Source: Lodderomyces elongisporus (lineage: Eukaryota > Ascomycota > Pichiomycetes > Serinales > Debaryomycetaceae). From it: a stretch of 64,000 bases of DNA. Both the position numbers and the translations under genes were made by a program. Under the pieces are notes generated by a model. It was not told the DNA's origin, did no database searches, and saw only the letters and a program-made list of their open reading frames with translations. Where the stretch lies: assembly GCF_030384665.1 (NCBI RefSeq), contig NC_083679.1, positions 558,001 to 622,000 on the forward strand, given 5' to 3'. Positions 31,742 to 43,705 of the stretch are shown here, in pieces. Positions within the stretch are counted from its first letter, which is position 1. Each line of letters begins with the position of its first letter.

Positions 31742-33247
31742 ATGGTTGCACTTCAGAGAAAGAGAAAGACCGAGGAAGGAAGCCCAAAGAAGGACCACAA
31801 GAAGTCCAAGAGCTCCTTGGTTACGTCATCATTCATTCTTCACTCATACTCGAAACTACCAGATATCAATGATTCTCCAAAACCAAAGTCCGTGGGGTTA
31901 GATATATTTGTATGGGGGTCTGGATCCATGTGTGAGTTGGGATTGGGTCCATCCGCCAGCACGAAAGAAGTGAAAAGACCTCGATTGAATCCCTATTTGA
32001 CTAAAGAGAAACTTGGTGGCACCCAGATCGTGGACTTTGCTGTGGGCGGTATGCATACTTTGGCATTAGACGGCAAGAACCGTATTTGGTCGTGGGGTAC
32101 GAACGATAGTGCCGTGTTGGGCCGTGACACTTCAAACGCAAAAGAAGTGCTCAAAGATATGGATGCAGCAGGGAGTGATGGCGATGACGATGATGAAGAT
32201 GGGGATCTAAATGAAGCAGAATCAACTCCGGGTTTGGTGGAAAACTTTCCCAAGGAGGGAGAAAAGATTGTTCAGTTGGCAGCAACAGACAACTTGAGCG
32301 CAGCCCTTTTGTCTAATGGTGATGTATATGCATGGGGCTGTTTCCGGTGTAATGAGGGTCTCCTAGGCTTTTTGAGGGACGAGATAAAGATACAAAAAAC
32401 ACCACTCAAAATCAAAGAACTCAAGAATGTAGTGCAATTGGCTGCTGGAAAGGACCACTTGCTTGCCTTGGATTCGAAGGGGATAGTGTTTGCTTGGGGT
32501 AACGGGCAACAGTTTCAATTAGGGAGAAGAGTTTTGGAAAGGCACCGTTTTAGAAGCTTGGAGCCACAGCAGTTTGGTCTTTATAACATCAAGTATATTG
32601 CCAGCGGTGATTTCCATTGTTTTGCCATTGACCACAGTGACAATGTTTACTCGTGGGGTTTGAACCAATTTGGGCAATGTGCGCTTACTGGCCAGAATGG
32701 GGAGTTGGAAGACGGATCTATCTTGACCAAGCCCACACTAATTCCAGAATTATCCGGTCTCGGAATCAAACAGATTGCTGCTGGCGAGCATCATACTTTG
32801 GCTTTAACCGAAACGGGAGAGGTACTTGCTTGGGGTAGATATGATATGAAAGAAATTGGCATACCAGAAAGTTTACTTCCCGAATCGTCGTTCAAAGATG
32901 CGCATGGAAAAGTGAGGTCTGTGCCTAGACCTACAAAGTTAAAATTTGGAGCTAAGAAGAGTCCAAAGATTAAAACTATTGGAGTTGGCTCTCATCATTC
33001 ATTTGCTGTTACTGAGGATGGTTTTGTTTACGCGTGGGGTTTTTCGGAAACGTATGCACCCGGTTTAGGTAATTTGGATGAAGATGTAGAGCGTCCAACC
33101 AGAATCGTTAATACTGCTACAAAGTACGAAGATATCACGATGATCGGTGCAGGTGGTCAATTTTCCGTTAGTGGTGGTATCAAGATTGACGATGAGGATA
33201 AGGCAGAGGACAGACTAGAGAAATATGAAGAATTGGACGAAGAATAG
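31742..33247 (+). CDS. SRM1: Ran guanine-nucleotide exchange factor (RCC1 homologue)
   Basis: 501 aa. A chromatin-bound exchange factor that loads GTP on Ran (Gsp1) in the nucleus and so drives nuclear transport. A short basic N-terminus (RKRKTEEGSPKKDHKKSK) can serve as nuclear localisation and DNA contact. Seven RCC1 blades follow, each marked by motifs such as DIFVWGSGSMCELGLGP, HTLALDGKNRIWSWGTND, DHLLALDSKGIVFAWGNG, FHCFAIDHSDNVYSWGLNQFGQ, HHTLALTETGEVLAWG and HHSFAVTEDGFVYAWGFSE. An acidic insertion (about 140-158, GDDDDEDGD) interrupts blade 2, as in yeast Srm1. Length matches the family (482 aa in S. cerevisiae). Confidence 0.97.
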   Translation: MVALQRKRKTEEGSPKKDHKKSKSSLVTSSFILHSYSKLPDINDSPKPKSVGLDIFVWGSGSMCELGLGPSASTKEVKRPRLNPYLTKEKLGGTQIVDFAVGGMHTLALDGKNRIWSWGTNDSAVLGRDTSNAKEVLKDMDAAGSDGDDDDEDGDLNEAESTPGLVENFPKEGEKIVQLAATDNLSAALLSNGDVYAWGCFRCNEGLLGFLRDEIKIQKTPLKIKELKNVVQLAAGKDHLLALDSKGIVFAWGNGQQFQLGRRVLERHRFRSLEPQQFGLYNIKYIASGDFHCFAIDHSDNVYSWGLNQFGQCALTGQNGELEDGSILTKPTLIPELSGLGIKQIAAGEHHTLALTETGEVLAWGRYDMKEIGIPESLLPESSFKDAHGKVRSVPRPTKLKFGAKKSPKIKTIGVGSHHSFAVTEDGFVYAWGFSETYAPGLGNLDEDVERPTRIVNTATKYEDITMIGAGGQFSVSGGIKIDDEDKAEDRLEKYEELDEE

Positions 33248-33749
33248 TGGGTCATTTTTTTTTTTAAAAAAAAAAACAAAAAGGAGAAAAAAAGGCGGGT
33301 AAGGAAGGAAGGAAGGAAGGAAGGAAGGAAGGAAGGAAGGAAGGAAGGAAGGAAGGAAGGAGGGAAGGAAAAAGATTGTTATTCTTACATTCTCCACAGA
33401 AAAGAAAAAAAAGAAAAAAAGAAAAAAAAACACAAGAAAATGGTTGTAATTTTAAATATTCGTGGTGTAAAAGTATATTAAAGAAAAAGTAATAGATGTT
33501 TCCAAATTTTTCTTCTTCTTTCCTTTGTTTTTCATCTTCTTTTTTTTTTTTGATTATGTTCTTCTAACCAATTATCTTATTGCGAAAGCTCATGCAAGAA
33601 TGGAAAGTATTACAATTTGTTTCAGAACCATAGAATTGTTTAACGAAAATAAATATAAAGCTCTCTCTTAAAAACATCTCTCTCGCCCTTTTTTACCATG
33701 GTGAATCAAACATAATATCCTTGCACCATAGCATAAAGTATTATCTACC
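33248..33749. other. Convergent intergenic region SRM1 / POL3
   Basis: It holds the purine tract listed next and T/C-rich sequence near the POL3 stop. No gene is seen. Confidence 0.7.
33300..33370 (+). repeat. (GGAA)n microsatellite in a purine-only tract
   Basis: About 16 GGAA units with one GGGA variant. The flanks (about 33260-33430) are also almost all purine on the plus strand, just 3' of SRM1. Confidence 0.95.
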
Positions 33750-36700
33750 TCACCATTGTGTCTCGTCCCATTTAACCATCTCCAACGCTTGTTGGTGAAC
33801 GTCTTTTTGAACCTTTTTTCTCATATAAAAAATGGGACAATCCTTGTTGGAGCAAAGCACTTCCTGATGCAAGGAGCCTTGGCATCGTTGACATTCAGTC
33901 CACAATCTCGAAAACTTGTTTTCCAAGAAATTCATTTGCGACAATGCGTTCGTATAGAGTGCCTGTCCTTTACCATCTTTGATACAGTTAGGACACAATG
34001 CTCCACGATTCGTCGAGCTCAATGGTGTCTTACAGCTAACACAAACCTCGGATTTCTTCGCAAACCTCATAAGACCCCCCGTTTTCGGTGCTGACATTTT
34101 GATCGTTCTTGTGTGAGCACCCGCAAGAAGCTCTTTTGTTTTGGACTCTCCCAAGATTGGTATAAAGATTCTTTCCAAAGGCTTGGTCATCTGCTGGTCC
34201 AAGTAATATTTGACATCAATGGGAAGCGAGTTCTCCAACACATACAACGGGTCCTCTGATTTTTCATAGTTTTTCTCACCTCCTGACTTGACAATCACGT
34301 ATGCCACACGATCGCCTAACGTAGGAGCAGATCCCGGATCCCTTTTCCTCATTCGCTCTGCTAGTTCCACATGAGCTTGCTTCGCAGAATAGTCGTGCTT
34401 GGAGTATGCTTTAGTAATCACCAACTGCGAAAGATCGACCCTGTTCTGCAACAAATCAGCAATAGTTTGCTTAACAAACCTTTGCGCCTTCTCGACATCC
34501 CGCTCCTCCAATATGAACTCCAACACTTTAGTGATAACATTCTGCACTAATCTACAATTGTCTCGCCTCACGGTTTCGATACCTTTGGTGTCCATCTTAT
34601 CAAACTTCTTAGGGTTAGTCCAATAAAGCCCAGCATACCTCTTTTTGTTGATCAAAAGATACGGAAAATAGACCTTCTCAAACTCCAACTTGATGGGGTT
34701 CTTAAACTTTTGCGAGACATAATTGGCAGCCTCTTCCCCTAGCTTCATACAAGTCTCGAGATCCTGGTAACCAAACTTCACCATCACCGAATCAGTGTCA
34801 CCATAGATGACCTTGGCGTCATAAGGGTGTCCATTCTTTTTGGAGTAGTGTTCCTGCACCTCGTTTTTGGTTTTTTCAATCATTTCACGTCCAAATGCAG
34901 TCACCGATGATGATATCGCCAAGCAGGGCAACTTACCAATCGTGGCACCAGTAAAACCATAAACCGAGTTGGCCGATATCTTCAAAGCCAATTGTCTACC
35001 GTTCAAGACATTCTTTTTGAATGGATCGGTTTCATTCTTGAGGTCCGTCTTGGCTTTCTTTCTTGCGGTAAGCAATTCATTCAAGATAGTGGGAAGAATT
35101 CCCTGCTTCTTGTTTGGTTTCACAAAGTAATCTCCATTTGGGGTTTTAGTGTAATCCTCCTCCGTGAGTTTATACGATTCAATAGTATTTTTACTGATTA
35201 AAGTTGTATAGCACAAATTGTGCGCCATCATAATGGAAGGGTACAACGAGCTAAAATCCAATGTAGCAATCGGTACATCGTAGTAACCTCTCTCGGGTTC
35301 AATAACCGTAGCACCTTCAAACTCTACATTGGATCCTTCGCTTTTCATGTTGGGGATAACAATACGCTCTTGCAAACATTTCCGGAACAACTGCGAAATA
35401 ACTTTAATTTGTTGACCTCGCGATAACAAGTACGAGAATGGAACTCCCGTAACACGCGCCATTTCAGTGTAATTAACCAAACACATTAGTTTGTCCAAAA
35501 GACGCAAAGGTAGATAGGCATCTTTCAAACAATACACAGCCAACCGCCTTCTTGTCTCCTTTGTGCCGTTTTGCAAGTCAGTAATTATAGAGTGCTGAAC
35601 ATCTTCCTTTTGTTCTCCTAAAAAGTGCGCCGAAACCGAGTTAAGTGTGTATGACCTCAACTTGTATTCACGCTGAACAAATTGAAGCAAATCAAGTTGC
35701 ATCCGCCCATCAATGTTGGCAACCTTGTTTTCTCGAGTTCCATATGCCCTAGAACTAAATACTGCATCCTTCACTTCTTGCTTGACAAATTGTAACCTTC
35801 CAAAATACGGGAATTTCTTCAAACCCAATGCCTTTGCTCTATCAAGTAAATAAGGAATGTCAAAATTGGCAATATTGTACCCAATAATAACATCGGGATC
35901 CACTTCATTCACGAAATCTTTCCAATGAAGCAACATATCCTCTTCTTTTTGGTGCTCAAAAATTTGAGAACCGATAATTGGAGCACAAGTGTTGACAGTA
36001 AACACATTCCTCACAAACGGTTTCGCATCACCCAATTTTGAAACAACATTGGCAATTTGAATAACTGGATCCTGCTCTGCTTCGGGAAATATACCTTTTC
36101 TTCCAGCACACTCAATGTCAAAGGATAAAATCCTTAAAGGTGCCATTTTCAACCATTTCCCCTCCGATGGATGAGATATCAAATCCTTATAGTCAATCGA
36201 GCATTCAATCTGACATGACGAGATCTTCAGACCAACCATGCTGTATTTAGTTTTGGGAAGTGTTATCCAGGACATACCCGTTATGTGGCAGTCAATCATC
36301 AACCGCAATAAATAGTTGATATTGTCATAAGTAACACTTTGCTGCAATGGAAATAACCCTTCAAAGGAGATTTCGGCTCTCTCAAACGCACCTCGCAATT
36401 TAGTTATATTCCGGTTATTGTTGACAAAGATTTGGAAAAAAGGCGTTTTGGTATTATTGTTGAAACCCCAAATCGATTCCCTAAACTCAATCTTGACTTC
36501 CACCACGCCTTCGTAATTAGCCTTCAAGTAGCTCGTGAATTGAGGAATAAGATTCTTGTTGAAACCTTTCGGCACAGGATAATAAAAGTAATGAATGAAA
36601 CCTGTAACATTACATAGCACCGAGTAACCTTCTTGCGTGATTCCAAAAAACCTTGCATAAGTAGAATCGCCGTCATTATACTCTTCAGCATCCAATTGTT

Positions 36701-37013
36701 GAAATGAAATATCCTGTTCCGTAGGATCAAAGTCAGCTGGTAGAGGCGGTCTTGACCACGATTGATCCTCTTCTGAACTCATGGATTGCACAGCCTGTGT
36801 CATTCCAAGAAGCTCCTTCTCAAACTCAGAAGGAGACTCCGAGCCATTTGGTCTCTTCACTTTCTTGAGTAGTTGCTCCTGTGAAGCACTAAGCTCAAAT
36901 TGAGATGACGCGGACGCGGCAATAGCCAGTTGACTTGCAACAGGCAACGAGTGCGCCTGATCCTGTTGATTATGATGGTTATACACCTCGTCTAATGTCC
37001 TTTTTCCCGACAT
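33750..37013 (-). CDS. POL3: DNA polymerase delta catalytic subunit
   Basis: 1087 aa. Family B polymerase that makes the lagging strand and repairs DNA with its 3'-5' exonuclease. The exonuclease Exo I motif FDIEC has D299 and E301. Motif A is [14 protein letters not shown] (D586), motif B covers [13 protein letters not shown], and motif C YGDTDS has D739 and D741. The C-terminus holds two cysteine clusters: CysA at 991-1010 (CVSC...CPNC, PCNA-related zinc module) and CysB at 1041-1060 (CQRC...CSNKDC, the Fe-S cluster site that binds the accessory subunits). All are intact. The N-terminal 110 residues are variable, with a nuclear-type KKVKR. A single MCB element lies 245 bp upstream. Confidence 0.98.
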   Translation of the reverse strand: MSGKRTLDEVYNHHNQQDQAHSLPVASQLAIAASASSQFELSASQEQLLKKVKRPNGSESPSEFEKELLGMTQAVQSMSSEEDQSWSRPPLPADFDPTEQDISFQQLDAEEYNDGDSTYARFFGITQEGYSVLCNVTGFIHYFYYPVPKGFNKNLIPQFTSYLKANYEGVVEVKIEFRESIWGFNNNTKTPFFQIFVNNNRNITKLRGAFERAEISFEGLFPLQQSVTYDNINYLLRLMIDCHITGMSWITLPKTKYSMVGLKISSCQIECSIDYKDLISHPSEGKWLKMAPLRILSFDIECAGRKGIFPEAEQDPVIQIANVVSKLGDAKPFVRNVFTVNTCAPIIGSQIFEHQKEEDMLLHWKDFVNEVDPDVIIGYNIANFDIPYLLDRAKALGLKKFPYFGRLQFVKQEVKDAVFSSRAYGTRENKVANIDGRMQLDLLQFVQREYKLRSYTLNSVSAHFLGEQKEDVQHSIITDLQNGTKETRRRLAVYCLKDAYLPLRLLDKLMCLVNYTEMARVTGVPFSYLLSRGQQIKVISQLFRKCLQERIVIPNMKSEGSNVEFEGATVIEPERGYYDVPIATLDFSSLYPSIMMAHNLCYTTLISKNTIESYKLTEEDYTKTPNGDYFVKPNKKQGILPTILNELLTARKKAKTDLKNETDPFKKNVLNGRQLALKISANSVYGFTGATIGKLPCLAISSSVTAFGREMIEKTKNEVQEHYSKKNGHPYDAKVIYGDTDSVMVKFGYQDLETCMKLGEEAANYVSQKFKNPIKLEFEKVYFPYLLINKKRYAGLYWTNPKKFDKMDTKGIETVRRDNCRLVQNVITKVLEFILEERDVEKAQRFVKQTIADLLQNRVDLSQLVITKAYSKHDYSAKQAHVELAERMRKRDPGSAPTLGDRVAYVIVKSGGEKNYEKSEDPLYVLENSLPIDVKYYLDQQMTKPLERIFIPILGESKTKELLAGAHTRTIKMSAPKTGGLMRFAKKSEVCVSCKTPLSSTNRGALCPNCIKDGKGQALYTNALSQMNFLENKFSRLWTECQRCQGSLHQEVLCSNKDCPIFYMRKKVQKDVHQQALEMVKWDETQW

Positions 37014-37738
37014 TGATTATGAGTTATAGAACAGGTTGGCAGATTGGCAGATTGGCTGGGTGATAGACCAATCGATTAATTTTTATTTTTTACAAATAAG
37101 AAAAGTGGTGCACTAGATATCCCTAGCTTTCACTCAAAACAAGATCGTGCAGTTTCAAACAAGAAACGCAGAAAGAGAGAGAATTGGAGGGGGGGGGAGG
37201 AAAAAAAAATAAAAGAGAAAATAATCACGATTCGTGTATCGCCTTCTCATCACTTTGACGCGTCTGGCGAGAAATACATTCTGTCTTTTTTTCTTTGGCA
37301 CAACCAGAGCCACACCCGCACATAATACACAAAGTTAAAGTGGGAGAGAATGTGTGTGTACATGTGGGTCTATCAGGTTTCATAAGCTGCTTTTCGAGGT
37401 GCAAACCTTTTTGCCCAAATATAGCTTGTTGATTGATGTGCTCTCTTTCTCTTCCTCTTTATTTTTTTTTCTTTTTTTCTATTTTTCTTTTTCTTTAGTC
37501 TTTTTTATTCATATAAGAAGAATCTGCTGATAAATGGCTGTCATTTTTTGTCAATAAAAAGGAGAGAGAAAAAAAAACAATGAACTTTCTCAATTTGTAC
37601 AAAGTTTACAAAGTAAGCAACGTCAGCTATGTTAACTTGATCAAGAAGAAGATAAAAGAAGATATCAAAAAAAAAACACAAATTCTAAAAGTTCAAAATG
37701 CTAAAAATATAAAAAAAAATTAAATTATTCAACTACCT
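37014..37738. other. POL3 promoter and NIK1 3' region
   Basis: 725 bp with an MCB element, a G run at 37190-37197, and pyrimidine tracts at about 37440-37500. No gene is seen. Confidence 0.7.
37258..37263. promoter_or_regulatory. MCB (MBF) element upstream of POL3
   Basis: ACGCGT, within the palindrome GACGCGTC (37257-37264), lies 245 bp upstream of the POL3 ATG. MBF binds ACGCGT in promoters of G1/S genes, and replication genes including POL3 are classic targets in S. cerevisiae. Confidence 0.6.
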
Positions 37739-40700
37739 TCACTTAAGATCATCAACTTCCATTGCATCGTTCATGTCACTGATGTCTTTGCCGTCTTTGC
37801 CGTCTTTGAAATCGTTGACATCACTGGCATCATGGATTTCAGTAATTTGAGAACTTGTGTAATGTAAGGCACTTTCAGTTACGGACCTTGTATCCGGTGC
37901 TAATTGACCTGGTCTACTCTTCATGGCAGGTACATATTCTGATGAATGTGACTTTGTTCCCATATGTGGGCTACCCGTAGATGACAAGTTTATCACCGAT
38001 GGTGACTCCGACTGAAAAAACTCGCTGTTTGCATCTCGATTAGAGTTTTTGGACGGCGAGGATCTTATATTCATGGTCGAGTCTCCATTCTTCATAGACC
38101 CTTTCTTCAATTTCTTGGCAAAGTCAGACGTTCGGTTATTGTGATTTTGTTTCGATAGCTCCTTCAACTGGTTGATGTTGTGAATACACTTGTTGATTGT
38201 CTGCATGAGTAACTTTGGTTTCAATGGCTTCGATACATAGTCGTCCATCCCCTTCGCAAGCGATTTCTCTCGATCACCCAACATCGCGTGGGCTGTTAAT
38301 GCTATAATGGGGGTCCTGAATGTCAAATAGTCAATCGGATTCGATTTTTTCTCCCATTGACGAATCTTCTCCACGGACTCAAATCCTCCCATAACGGGCA
38401 TTTGCACATCCATCAAAACCACATCGTACCTATTCTTTTGAACAGCCTCAAATGCCTCCAATCCATTTTCGACAACTTCAACCTGGTGTCCTTGCTTTTC
38501 CAATATTCGAACAGCCAATTTCTGGTTTACCAAATTATCCTCGGCCAACAAGATCTTGTAGCTAACGGATTCGTCAGAGTTTTGCGAAATAGATCTTGAC
38601 TCCAAAGCCGGGATCAATGCACTTGCAAGATCAGTAATTGAGCACGGGGTGTTTCCATACGACGAGATACCCAAATCAATACACACACGCATGTTCAACT
38701 CTGGAATAGAATGGTGCACAAGCACCAAGGGGATATATTTAACCTCTGATAAAAGACGCAATTTCTTAGCAGTAGCAATCGAATCAATCATGATGATATC
38801 ATACTTGATAGGTTCTGATAAGTTGGCATCTTCAATATTCCGAACAATCACCGGGTTCAATCCCAACTCCAAAATTCCATCTCTAATATCCTCCAACTCC
38901 TCATCACTATGCTCATTGGAAACAAAGAGCACGTAGTGTGAGCTAAAGGGCAAGAGCTGCTCAGTCTGGCGCGTGTACCGTATATTGGAGGGAGATACAC
39001 TAACAGTGAAATTGAAGTTGGATCCAGAACCATACTCGGATGTGACCCATATTTCACCACCCATGAGGTGGATCAATTGTCTCGAGATAGATAAACCTAG
39101 ACCAGTACCACCAAACTTTCTTGTTGTAGAACCATCAGCTTGACAGAAAGTGTCAAAAATCAAACCTAATTTGTCCTTTTCGATACCGATACCTGTATCA
39201 CTCACACAAACTTCTAGTAATAATTTATCACTATCTTCGGCAGTCTTGTCAGATTTCTTTACACTAACACTCACTCTACCTTCCTTTGTAAACTTTATTG
39301 CGTTACCTGCCAAGTTCAAAATAACCTGTCTCAATCTAAACGAGTCACCAATAAGATTATCTGGGAACGACGAGTCACACTGATACGTCAAGTCCAAGTT
39401 CTTTTCAATCGCCTTCACCGCCAATGTTTTCAATGCACCAAACACTGTACCACGGAGTGAAAAGTCAATCTGCTCAACCGTCATCCGGTTGGCTTCAATC
39501 TTGGAAATATCCAAAATATCATCAATAATCGTCAAAAGGGAGTTTGCCAAATTGTGGACAATGGACAACATCTCCCTTTGGTATTGCGTCAACTCAGTAT
39601 CTAACGACAATTGCGTCATACCAATGATACCATTCAATGGGGTTCTAATTTCGTGCGACATGTTGGCCAAGAACTCTGACTTGGCACTGTTGGCCAACTC
39701 TGCTGCTTCTCTTGCTGCGGTGTTCCTTTGAATGGACTCCCTCAAGTTTAAAACCATTTGGTTGATTTTGGTTTTCAACGCATCCATTTCTCCCAGCGCT
39801 TCAACAGTAATAAACCTTGTGAAGTCACCATCTGTGGCCGCCGCAGTAATTTGGGCAAATGCTCTCACTTGCGAAGTCAAGTTTGAAGCCATGGTGTTCA
39901 CATTTGAAGTGATTTCTTTCCATAATCCATCAACATCGCTAACTTGGGCTTGGATACCTAATTTACCATTTATACCGACATCTCTAGCAACTTTAGAGAC
40001 TTCGGAAGCAAACAACTGCAAAGAGTCCACCATCTTGTTGATGGTGTTTTTCAATTGCAAAATTTCTCCCTGAGCATGAACATCAATCTTTTGCGACAAA
40101 TCACCATGAGCGACAGCAGTAGTGACGGTGGCAATGGATCTCACTTGATTGGTTAAATTTGTTGCCATTAAGTTAACGTTCTCGGTGACTGCTTTCCATG
40201 CGCCCTCGACATCTTGAACGTTGGCTTGACCGCCCAAAATACCAAGAGTACCGACTTCTCGTGACAATGTGGTAACTTCGGACGCGAATTTCAACAATCG
40301 GTCCACCATTTGATTGATTGTTAATTTCAAATTTAAAATTTCACCTTTACAATCAGCAGTGACTTTCTTGGACAAATCTCCCTTGGCAACGGCAGTAGTA
40401 ACATTTGCGATATTTCTCACTTGCGTAGTCAAGTTCAAGGCCATTGCGTTTACGTTATCGGTCAATTCTTTCCAAATACCTTCAACGTTTTCAATAAATG
40501 CTTGACCACCCAAGATTCCCAAAACTCCGACATCTCTTGCAACTTTGGACACCTCAAACGCAAAAGTTCTCAATTGGTCCACCATTGTGTTTATAGTCAT
40601 TTGTAATTGTAAGATTTCACCTTGGGCGTGAACATTGATTTTTCTCGACAAGTCACCTCTAGCGACTGCTCTTGTGACATCGGCGATTTCTCTCACTTGG

Positions 40701-41380
40701 TTTGTTAAATTGGAAGCCATAATATTGACATTATCGGTTAATGATCTCCATATACCCACAGATCCTTCGTTTTTCGCTTGACCGCCCAATTCACCATTGG
40801 CGACCTCGGTGGCCACTTTGGTGACTTCGCTTGCGAAAGTCTGCAACTGGTCCATCATTGTGTTTATGGTGATTTTCACTTTTAAAATCTCGGGGTCGCT
40901 TTCCACTGTGTGGATTTCGACTTTCTTGGACAAGTCACCCATCGCAACAGATATGACAACTGTACCAATCTCCGAGAGAGCCTGTTTGAATGCTTTGTTT
41001 GCCGTCTTGCATACCTCTAACTCGTTGTTTTGGTCATTGATGACCAAGTTTTGCTGATTAATGTGTTTGATCAAGTCATTTCTGATCTCCATATGCTTTT
41101 GTTCGTACAACACGGGGTCTTCGAGAATTTGCAATATTTCATGTTGCGTGTGTGAGGTGGCCAACATCGTCCCCTCGCCAAATACGTTGTTGTTATGTTG
41201 GTGGTGGTTGTGGTGGTTTTTATTGTTGCCGTTGCTGTTGCCGTTGCTGTTGCTGTTGCTATTATTATTGTTGTGATTACTATTAGTAAATGGATCTGCG
41301 GCTGAGTTCAAAGACGCTGGCGAGCGCGAGGTCAGTTTATTGGAAGTTGGTGAGTGTGATGCTGATGAGTCCAAGTTCAA
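37739..41380 (-). CDS. NIK1: Group III hybrid histidine kinase Nik1
   Basis: 1213 aa. A soluble hybrid sensor kinase acting above the HOG phosphorelay; the poly-HAMP region is the site through which fludioxonil-type fungicides act. The N-terminus (about 1-110) is Asn/His/Ser-rich. Five clear copies of a ~92-residue HAMP-pair unit follow (core motifs [50 protein letters not shown]). Next come the H-box [13 protein letters not shown] with H576, the N-box [15 protein letters not shown]-boxes [12 protein letters not shown] and [10 protein letters not shown], and a receiver with phospho-acceptor D991 in [13 protein letters not shown]. It is close to C. albicans Nik1/Cos1 over its whole core. The C-terminus ends in an unusual D-G-K-D-G-K-D repeat. 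S. cerevisiae has no group III kinase. Confidence 0.97.
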   Translation of the reverse strand: MNLDSSASHSPTSNKLTSRSPASLNSAADPFTNSNHNNNNSNSNSNGNSNGNNKNHHNHHQHNNNVFGEGTMLATSHTQHEILQILEDPVLYEQKHMEIRNDLIKHINQQNLVINDQNNELEVCKTANKAFKQALSEIGTVVISVAMGDLSKKVEIHTVESDPEILKVKITINTMMDQLQTFASEVTKVATEVANGELGGQAKNEGSVGIWRSLTDNVNIMASNLTNQVREIADVTRAVARGDLSRKINVHAQGEILQLQMTINTMVDQLRTFAFEVSKVARDVGVLGILGGQAFIENVEGIWKELTDNVNAMALNLTTQVRNIANVTTAVAKGDLSKKVTADCKGEILNLKLTINQMVDRLLKFASEVTTLSREVGTLGILGGQANVQDVEGAWKAVTENVNLMATNLTNQVRSIATVTTAVAHGDLSQKIDVHAQGEILQLKNTINKMVDSLQLFASEVSKVARDVGINGKLGIQAQVSDVDGLWKEITSNVNTMASNLTSQVRAFAQITAAATDGDFTRFITVEALGEMDALKTKINQMVLNLRESIQRNTAAREAAELANSAKSEFLANMSHEIRTPLNGIIGMTQLSLDTELTQYQREMLSIVHNLANSLLTIIDDILDISKIEANRMTVEQIDFSLRGTVFGALKTLAVKAIEKNLDLTYQCDSSFPDNLIGDSFRLRQVILNLAGNAIKFTKEGRVSVSVKKSDKTAEDSDKLLLEVCVSDTGIGIEKDKLGLIFDTFCQADGSTTRKFGGTGLGLSISRQLIHLMGGEIWVTSEYGSGSNFNFTVSVSPSNIRYTRQTEQLLPFSSHYVLFVSNEHSDEELEDIRDGILELGLNPVIVRNIEDANLSEPIKYDIIMIDSIATAKKLRLLSEVKYIPLVLVHHSIPELNMRVCIDLGISSYGNTPCSITDLASALIPALESRSISQNSDESVSYKILLAEDNLVNQKLAVRILEKQGHQVEVVENGLEAFEAVQKNRYDVVLMDVQMPVMGGFESVEKIRQWEKKSNPIDYLTFRTPIIALTAHAMLGDREKSLAKGMDDYVSKPLKPKLLMQTINKCIHNINQLKELSKQNHNNRTSDFAKKLKKGSMKNGDSTMNIRSSPSKNSNRDANSEFFQSESPSVINLSSTGSPHMGTKSHSSEYVPAMKSRPGQLAPDTRSVTESALHYTSSQITEIHDASDVNDFKDGKDGKDISDMNDAMEVDDLK

Positions 41381-42139
41381 GTTAAATGAGAAGTTACTCT
41401 CTACGGGCGATGAGACGACTGCGGTTGATAGTCTTTGTTTCTTGACTGGCGGAGTAATTTTGGAAACAATTTTTTTTTTTTATATATCTAGAGCTGGGTG
41501 GGGAGCTTTGAGGCAAAAAGGGGCAGAGAGACACAAAAATGGTGATGATGAAAATTTTGCTCGTGGATTTTAGATCTCAAATTTTTAGTGTTAATATTCG
41601 TGTTAGTGGTAGTATTAGTGTTCGCGATCGTTTTGCTTGATAGTCGGTGATTGGTGATAACGGTTGATCCACTTTGTCCCTTACAATTTTTTTTTATAAT
41701 GATTGGTGGCTATATAGCTATTGTTGTTGACGTTTCAGAGGTAGTTACTTTTTTTTTTTCTCTCTCTTTTTCCTTATAGTTATTGTTGTTGGTATTGTTA
41801 TAAGGGTTATGGTGAAATGTTAGTCTATCGAGTTTGTATGCCTTAGTCAGTAATGCTGTTGGTGCTATTTTTGGTGCCAGTTTGTGCGTGTGTGCGTGCG
41901 TGAATTGAACATTTTGGTCGATGACGTATTCAGCGCTAACAGGTCTCAATAAGACAAGACCCAAAGGGGCCAAAACAAAACAAATGTAGTAAGGATGCGG
42001 CGCGTATCTATCACATATACAGTACAAATAGATTGGTAAAAAACTATAATATGTTAGGTAAGCACTAGTACTGGTCTTACTAAGCATATCTGTACACATA
42101 CATCTATACATACATATTAATCAACCAACTAACTGACTG

Positions 42140-42170
<31 letters not shown>

Positions 42171-43516
42171 GACTAAGTGACTGACTAAGTGACTAGCTCA
42201 TATAAGTACTTGTCTCTACTACTACAGGTAAATTGGAGATAATACTTATGCACGTGATCTAATGATATTCAAACATTTTATGAATTTTTCATACTCTATC
42301 ACTAGAGACGTGCAGAACATTAATTAACTTGATACAAGTGATACGAAGCCATTACGGTGACGAAGCAGTAAGATCAAAGAGTGTTAGAATAGTGCATTCT
42401 TTATTCTTTTTTTCTCTTTGTGTGTTCAACTGGGATTACTAGCCTAGCCGCTGCTTCAATACATTTGAAAAGTCAAATGTAGAGTTTGCAATTTTCGAAA
42501 AATCACAATGTCACAGCTATTATTTTTGTCCAAATTTAGACGAGAATTCTCCACTAGGTGCAAACATGAAAGATAAAAACCGTTGTAAAATGTTTGCGTT
42601 GATGGAATTAAGTGGATTTCTAAAGCATGGATAAAGATTACTACTTCTATTAATACAGTCACAATCAATACCATCACATTTAATACTATTACCATTATAA
42701 TTATTTCAATAGCTACGTATTTTATATACATTTTGTGTAACTTTACCCCTGATAAGACGATGCTGGTAATTCAATACTATCACCATTCCTATTATTTTTA
42801 TTACTACTATACAGACCTAAAACAAATGCCTCAAATAAATAGATATCCATTCCATGAAAAGCAAGTACATTTATCACAGACATGATTTGCTTTCTGCTTC
42901 TTTGTTTGTTTGATTTTTTTTTTTTTGTTTTTTATCCCAAAACGTTAGCAGATAATTCTCCTTGATTGTATCAATCATCACTTGTTCTGACTATTTCCAA
43001 AATTTTTGGCTCAAAATTCAAGTGAAAAAAAGAATTATAAAGGAAAAAAACTTCTCACTTTTTTTTTTTTTTTGAAATATGACATTGTTTTATCCACCAA
43101 TCTAATTATTGCCTTGAAGCTAAAAAAAAAGAGTGAGCTTTCAACTTAACAATAAGACATTAGATTTCTCTTCTTTGCTCTGTGAGATCCTCCAATGGAG
43201 TATCACACCATATAAACTCTACTTCAAACTGATCGAAACCACCATTGGTTTTGGTGAACAGAGGTCGTGTACATTGGGCATAAAAATCTGGTTTAAATGA
43301 AAATACAGGATAGAAAAAAAAACTCAAAAAAAAAGAAGCGAAAAAACTTGCCTGGCTCACTCTCACGTTTGTCTTTCGCATTCGCAACTCAAAAGAGCTT
43401 GATCATTTATAGACCAGCCCAATTACCACCATTTTAACATAAAAGTCCTACATTAATTAGATCAGCCACATATACATATACGTATACACATACACATACA
43501 CATACACATATACATC
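41381..43516. other. Long divergent region NIK1 / TOM7
   Basis: 2.1 kb with no firm gene, the second longest gap here. It contains a T run before NIK1 (41470-41480), a CTAA tetranucleotide run (about 42125-42196), T or A runs near 42912-42930 and 43059-43072, and a CACATA run at about 43467-43512 just before TOM7. A minus-strand ORF at 43160-43387 (75 codons) has a balanced C-terminal half and is discussed as a finding. A 133-codon ORF next to NIK1 is low-complexity at its end and not convincing. Confidence 0.6.
42125..42196 (+). repeat. (CTAA)n tetranucleotide run with CTGA/GTGA variants
   Basis: Seven or more consecutive CTAA units, flanked by related CTGA and AAGTGA units, lie in the NIK1-TOM7 gap. 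Confidence 0.9.
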
Positions 43517-43705
43517 ATGCCAGCCTCATCAAACTATCAGCTCACGTTGTCAGACGAGTCTAAGGAAAGAATTGTCAAATTGTTGGAATACTCCAAGACA
43601 ATTGCTCACTACGGTTTCATTCCATTTGTGTTATACTTGGGTTGGTCAGCTACTCCAAGCAAGCCTTCCATCTTGAGCTTGTTGTCACCATTTCCATCTG
43701 CCTAA
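43517..43705 (+). CDS. TOM7: Mitochondrial outer-membrane translocase subunit Tom7
   Basis: 62 aa. A small tail-anchored subunit of the TOM complex that modulates its assembly and dissociation. It matches yeast Tom7 almost throughout: LSDESKERIVKLLEYSKTIAHYGFIPFVLYLGW near residues 11-43 (given here as one continuous conserved block in two parts, the amphipathic segment and the membrane helix at about 30-47), then a short tail with LLSPFPS. Length equals the family (60 aa in S. cerevisiae). The start codon follows a CACATA-rich leader and is the only reasonable ATG. Confidence 0.95.
   Translation: MPASSNYQLTLSDESKERIVKLLEYSKTIAHYGFIPFVLYLGWSATPSKPSILSLLSPFPSA

Noticed and set aside
41710..42111. 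133-codon minus-strand ORF upstream of NIK1
   Set aside because: Ends in Asn, Lys/Glu and Thr runs from microsatellites and lies in the NIK1 5' region; no recognisable domain.
42125..42230. CTAA run as intron branch sites before a CTACTACTACAG acceptor
   Set aside because: The sequence after the acceptor has stops in all useful frames and no exon candidate; the run is a microsatellite.
42456..42731. 91-codon minus-strand ORF
   Set aside because: Ile/Val-rich from AT-rich DNA; no family resemblance.
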